Positions 62,477 to 64,000 of a stretch of 64,000 nt of DNA are shown here, piece by piece (the stretch's first letter is position 1; the number at the start of each line of letters is the position of its first letter). The notes below the pieces were generated by a model, which was not told the DNA's origin, did no database searches, and saw nothing but the letters and a program-made list of their open reading frames with translations. The position numbers and the translations under genes were made by a program. Source of the stretch: Longispora albida DSM 44784 (GTDB lineage Bacteria > Actinomycetota > Actinomycetes > Mycobacteriales > Micromonosporaceae); the NCBI RefSeq assembly GCF_000379825.1, contig NZ_KB903815.1, forward strand, positions 137,583-201,582, written 5' to 3'.

Positions 62477-63103
62477 GTGGCCGACGACACCCCTGCTCAG
62501 CCTGACCCGACCCGCTCATCCCAGGGACTTCCCGACTTCGTCTCCTGGCCGACCTTTCCTTTCGAGGGTGACTTCACGGTGCGCCCCCTCGACCCGCCGG
62601 TCGATCTCGAACCGGACCGGGAGGGCGAAGACCCGAGTACCTGCACGGCATGCAAGCGCACCGACGAGGAGTACATCTGGGTCGACGAGCGCTGGCGGCT
62701 CCGGGCTCTCGGCCCGACCGGCCTGCCGATCGTGCTGATGCTGGAGACCCGGTCGCACCTCGACCTCGGCGACCTGCCGAACCTGCTCGCCACCGAGATG
62801 GGCGTGCTGACTGTCCGGCTCGAACGGGCGATCCGCTGCCTCGACGGGGTGGCCCGGGTCCACGTGAACCGGTGGGGGGATGGGTCCGCCCACCTGCACC
62901 TGTGGTTCCTGGCCCGGCCGTACGGGCAGTTGCAGCTCCGGGGAACCTTCCTCTCGCTGTGGGACGACGTGCTGCCCCCGGTGCCGGAGCGGCCGTGGCT
63001 GGAGAACCTGGCGTTCGTCGCGGCGTACCTCGCTGAGCACGGTGGCCGGGCGGTCGCCGCCCCGCCGCCGATCGACTGGGGGAACGACCCGGGCGGGGAG
63101 TGA
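62477..63103 (+). CDS. Conserved hypothetical protein with HIT-like features
   Basis: 208 residues, soluble. CTACKRTDEEYIWVDERWRLRAL (landmarks CTAC and WVDERWRL) resembles the entry strand of HIT-fold proteins. NRWGDGSAHLHLWFLARPYGQLQLRGTFLSLWDDVLPPVP gives an H-x-H-x-W pattern that recalls the HIT histidine triad but is one His short. Its conserved placement beside parAB in actinobacteria is an impression, not a measured fact. It is leaderless and is followed by a 42-bp palindrome. Confidence 0.55.
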   Translation: MADDTPAQPDPTRSSQGLPDFVSWPTFPFEGDFTVRPLDPPVDLEPDREGEDPSTCTACKRTDEEYIWVDERWRLRALGPTGLPIVLMLETRSHLDLGDLPNLLATEMGVLTVRLERAIRCLDGVARVHVNRWGDGSAHLHLWFLARPYGQLQLRGTFLSLWDDVLPPVPERPWLENLAFVAAYLAEHGGRAVAAPPPIDWGNDPGGE

Positions 63104-63117
63104 GCCGGAAAGTACTG

Positions 63118-63159
63118 AGCACCGGGGCGATGTTTCACGTGAAACATCGCCCCGGTGCT
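63118..63159. repeat. 42-bp perfect palindrome with central parS
   Basis: Perfect inverted symmetry from AGC at 63118 to GCT at 63159 with no loop. The central 16 bp (63131-63146) are TGTTTCACGTGAAACA, a perfect parS. It lies 14 nt after the hypothetical gene and may also act as its terminator. Confidence 0.95.
63131..63146. promoter_or_regulatory. parS site 3 (perfect)
   Basis: TGTTTCACGTGAAACA, exact consensus, at the centre of the 42-bp palindrome. Confidence 0.97.
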
Positions 63160-63186
63160 GTGTTGCGGGGCTGGGATGGGACGCCA

Positions 63187-63202
63187 TGTTTCACGTGAAA
63201 CA
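63187..63202. promoter_or_regulatory. parS site 4 (perfect)
   Basis: TGTTTCACGTGAAACA within a 22-bp palindrome (63184-63205), 40 nt after site 3 and upstream of the next gene start. Confidence 0.97.
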
Positions 63203-63230
63203 TGGGCTGGAAAACGGGGAGAGTGCAGGG

Positions 63231-63968
63231 ATGAGGGAGTCGTTGCAACACATCGCTGGTCAGGCCTGGCTGTATCCGGCCGACCCCGACCCGGCGAAGA
63301 TTCAGGCGGGCGTCGGCGTGATCGTGACCGAGGAGGGCTCGGTGATCGTCGACGCCGGGTACACCCCGGGACTAGCCAGGGACGTGCAGGCCGCGATCGC
63401 CGAGGCTGGGCTGCCGCCCGCGCGCTGGCTGGTGTACACCCACCACCACTGGGATCACGTCTGGGGCGCGGGTGCCTGGGACGGGGTGGAGGTGATCGGG
63501 CACGAGAGCGGGTACGCCTTGCTGGCTGCGGAGGCCGCCCGGCCGTGGAGTCACCGGTACCTGGCGGAGCAGATGGCCGCCGACCCCCGGCTGGAGCCCA
63601 GCTTCACGGCCCGGGCGCAGGCGATGGCCGGCTGGGCAGGCTTGGAGAACTGGGCGGACGACGGGTTCGCGATCCGCCTGCCGGACCGGACCTTCACCGA
63701 TCGGCTGGAGCTGCCGGGCGGCGTGCAGGTCCGGCACGTGGGCGGGCAGCACGCCCCGGACTCGACGATCGTGACGGCCGGGAGCCCGGGCCCGGGGTCG
63801 GTCATGTTCGTGGGGGACTGCTATTTCCCGCCGCCGTACCACTTGCGGCAGCCGGGTGACCGGGCCGATCTCGGGATGGCGAAGCGGCTGCTGTCGGAGG
63901 GGTACGACTGGTTCGTGGACAGCCACTCGCCGCCTCGCCGGAGGGCTGATGTTTCACGTGAAACATGA
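63231..63968 (+). CDS. Metallo-beta-lactamase-fold hydrolase
   Basis: 245 residues. The zinc motif is YTHHHWDHVWGAG (H-x-H-x-D-H), with HVGGQHAPDSTIV and FVGDCYFPP supplying further ligands, and DSHSPP near the end. Such hydrolases act on esters, thioesters or lactones; the target is unknown. ATG 63231 has GGGGAG upstream; an ATG at 63186 would run through parS site 4. The last coding triplets (ADVSRET-stop) contain parS site 5. Confidence 0.8.
   Translation: MRESLQHIAGQAWLYPADPDPAKIQAGVGVIVTEEGSVIVDAGYTPGLARDVQAAIAEAGLPPARWLVYTHHHWDHVWGAGAWDGVEVIGHESGYALLAAEAARPWSHRYLAEQMAADPRLEPSFTARAQAMAGWAGLENWADDGFAIRLPDRTFTDRLELPGGVQVRHVGGQHAPDSTIVTAGSPGPGSVMFVGDCYFPPPYHLRQPGDRADLGMAKRLLSEGYDWFVDSHSPPRRRADVSRET
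63950..63965. promoter_or_regulatory. parS site 5 (perfect, in coding sequence)
   Basis: TGTTTCACGTGAAACA inside the last codons of the hydrolase gene; the stop codon TGA follows one base later (63966-63968). Confidence 0.97.
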
Positions 63969-64000
63969 GTCACAGGCAGCTCGTCGGCCGGACCACGCCG

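Overview
The window is a high-GC actinobacterial chromosome segment that contains the replication origin. Most likely it is from Micromonosporales or a close relative. Supporting signs are the actinobacterial families present (DUF3566 and DLW-39 near gyrA, a GQYL-tailed bacterial proteasome activator, DUF5926), the gene order dnaA-dnaN-gnd-recF-dciA-gyrB-gyrA, the vertebrate-like but canonical parS motif TGTTTCACGTGAAACA, and many genes with a TANNNT -10 element only 6-8 nt before the start codon (leaderless transcripts). The family assignment is an inference, because no database search was possible.

Layout. 1-5.6 kb: the end of an ABC-2 permease, a flavin-reductase-like protein, and a DUF485-actP acetate symporter pair. 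4.4-9.0 kb: four tandem LytR-CpsA-Psr (LCP) genes for attaching glycopolymers to the cell wall. 9-20.9 kb: housekeeping genes, including rhodanese, a 2H RNA-ligase-like protein, an anti-sigma-type ATPase, DUF5926, NERD, GDT1-like transporter, prephenate dehydratase, zincin, serS, two convergent HAD phosphatases, Bpa and a MenB/BadI-like crotonase. 21-26 kb: an acyl-CoA module of an ADP-forming ligase, an AMP-forming ligase and a methylmalonyl-CoA-mutase catalytic subunit without its B12 domain. 26-35 kb: secreted trypsin-like protease with P-domain, methyltransferase and GT2 pair, lipoprotein serine hydrolase, DUF1707 protein, a split transketolase divergent from soxR across a SoxR box, and a quinone oxidoreductase.

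35.2-42.3 kb: accessory region. It begins with a decayed tRNA-Ser(TGA) and a 122-nt nested inverted repeat. It continues with a pSAM2-like integrated element (HTH, XRE-TPR regulator, two small proteins, RepSA-type initiator, Xis, tyrosine integrase) and a YefM/RelE-type toxin-antitoxin pair. It abuts the 3' end of tRNA-Ala(TGC). No TraB/FtsK transfer gene is present.

42.3-64 kb: origin core. Leftward from oriC run dnaN, gnd, recF, dciA, gyrB, gyrA, DUF3566, tRNA-Ile, DLW-39 and tRNA-Ala. Rightward run rpmH, rnpA, yidD, yidC, khpB(jag), rsmG, parA, parB, a conserved hypothetical and a metallo-beta-lactamase-fold hydrolase. Both arms are co-oriented with fork movement. oriC (53.56-54.17 kb) has nine perfect DnaA boxes and an apparent basal unwinding system (tandem boxes, GC spacer, TAG trinucleotides, AT-rich tract). 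Five parS sites lie at 60.2-64.0 kb. Three of them sit inside coding sequence (parA 5' part, last codons of the hydrolase), and one is the centre of a 42-bp perfect palindrome.
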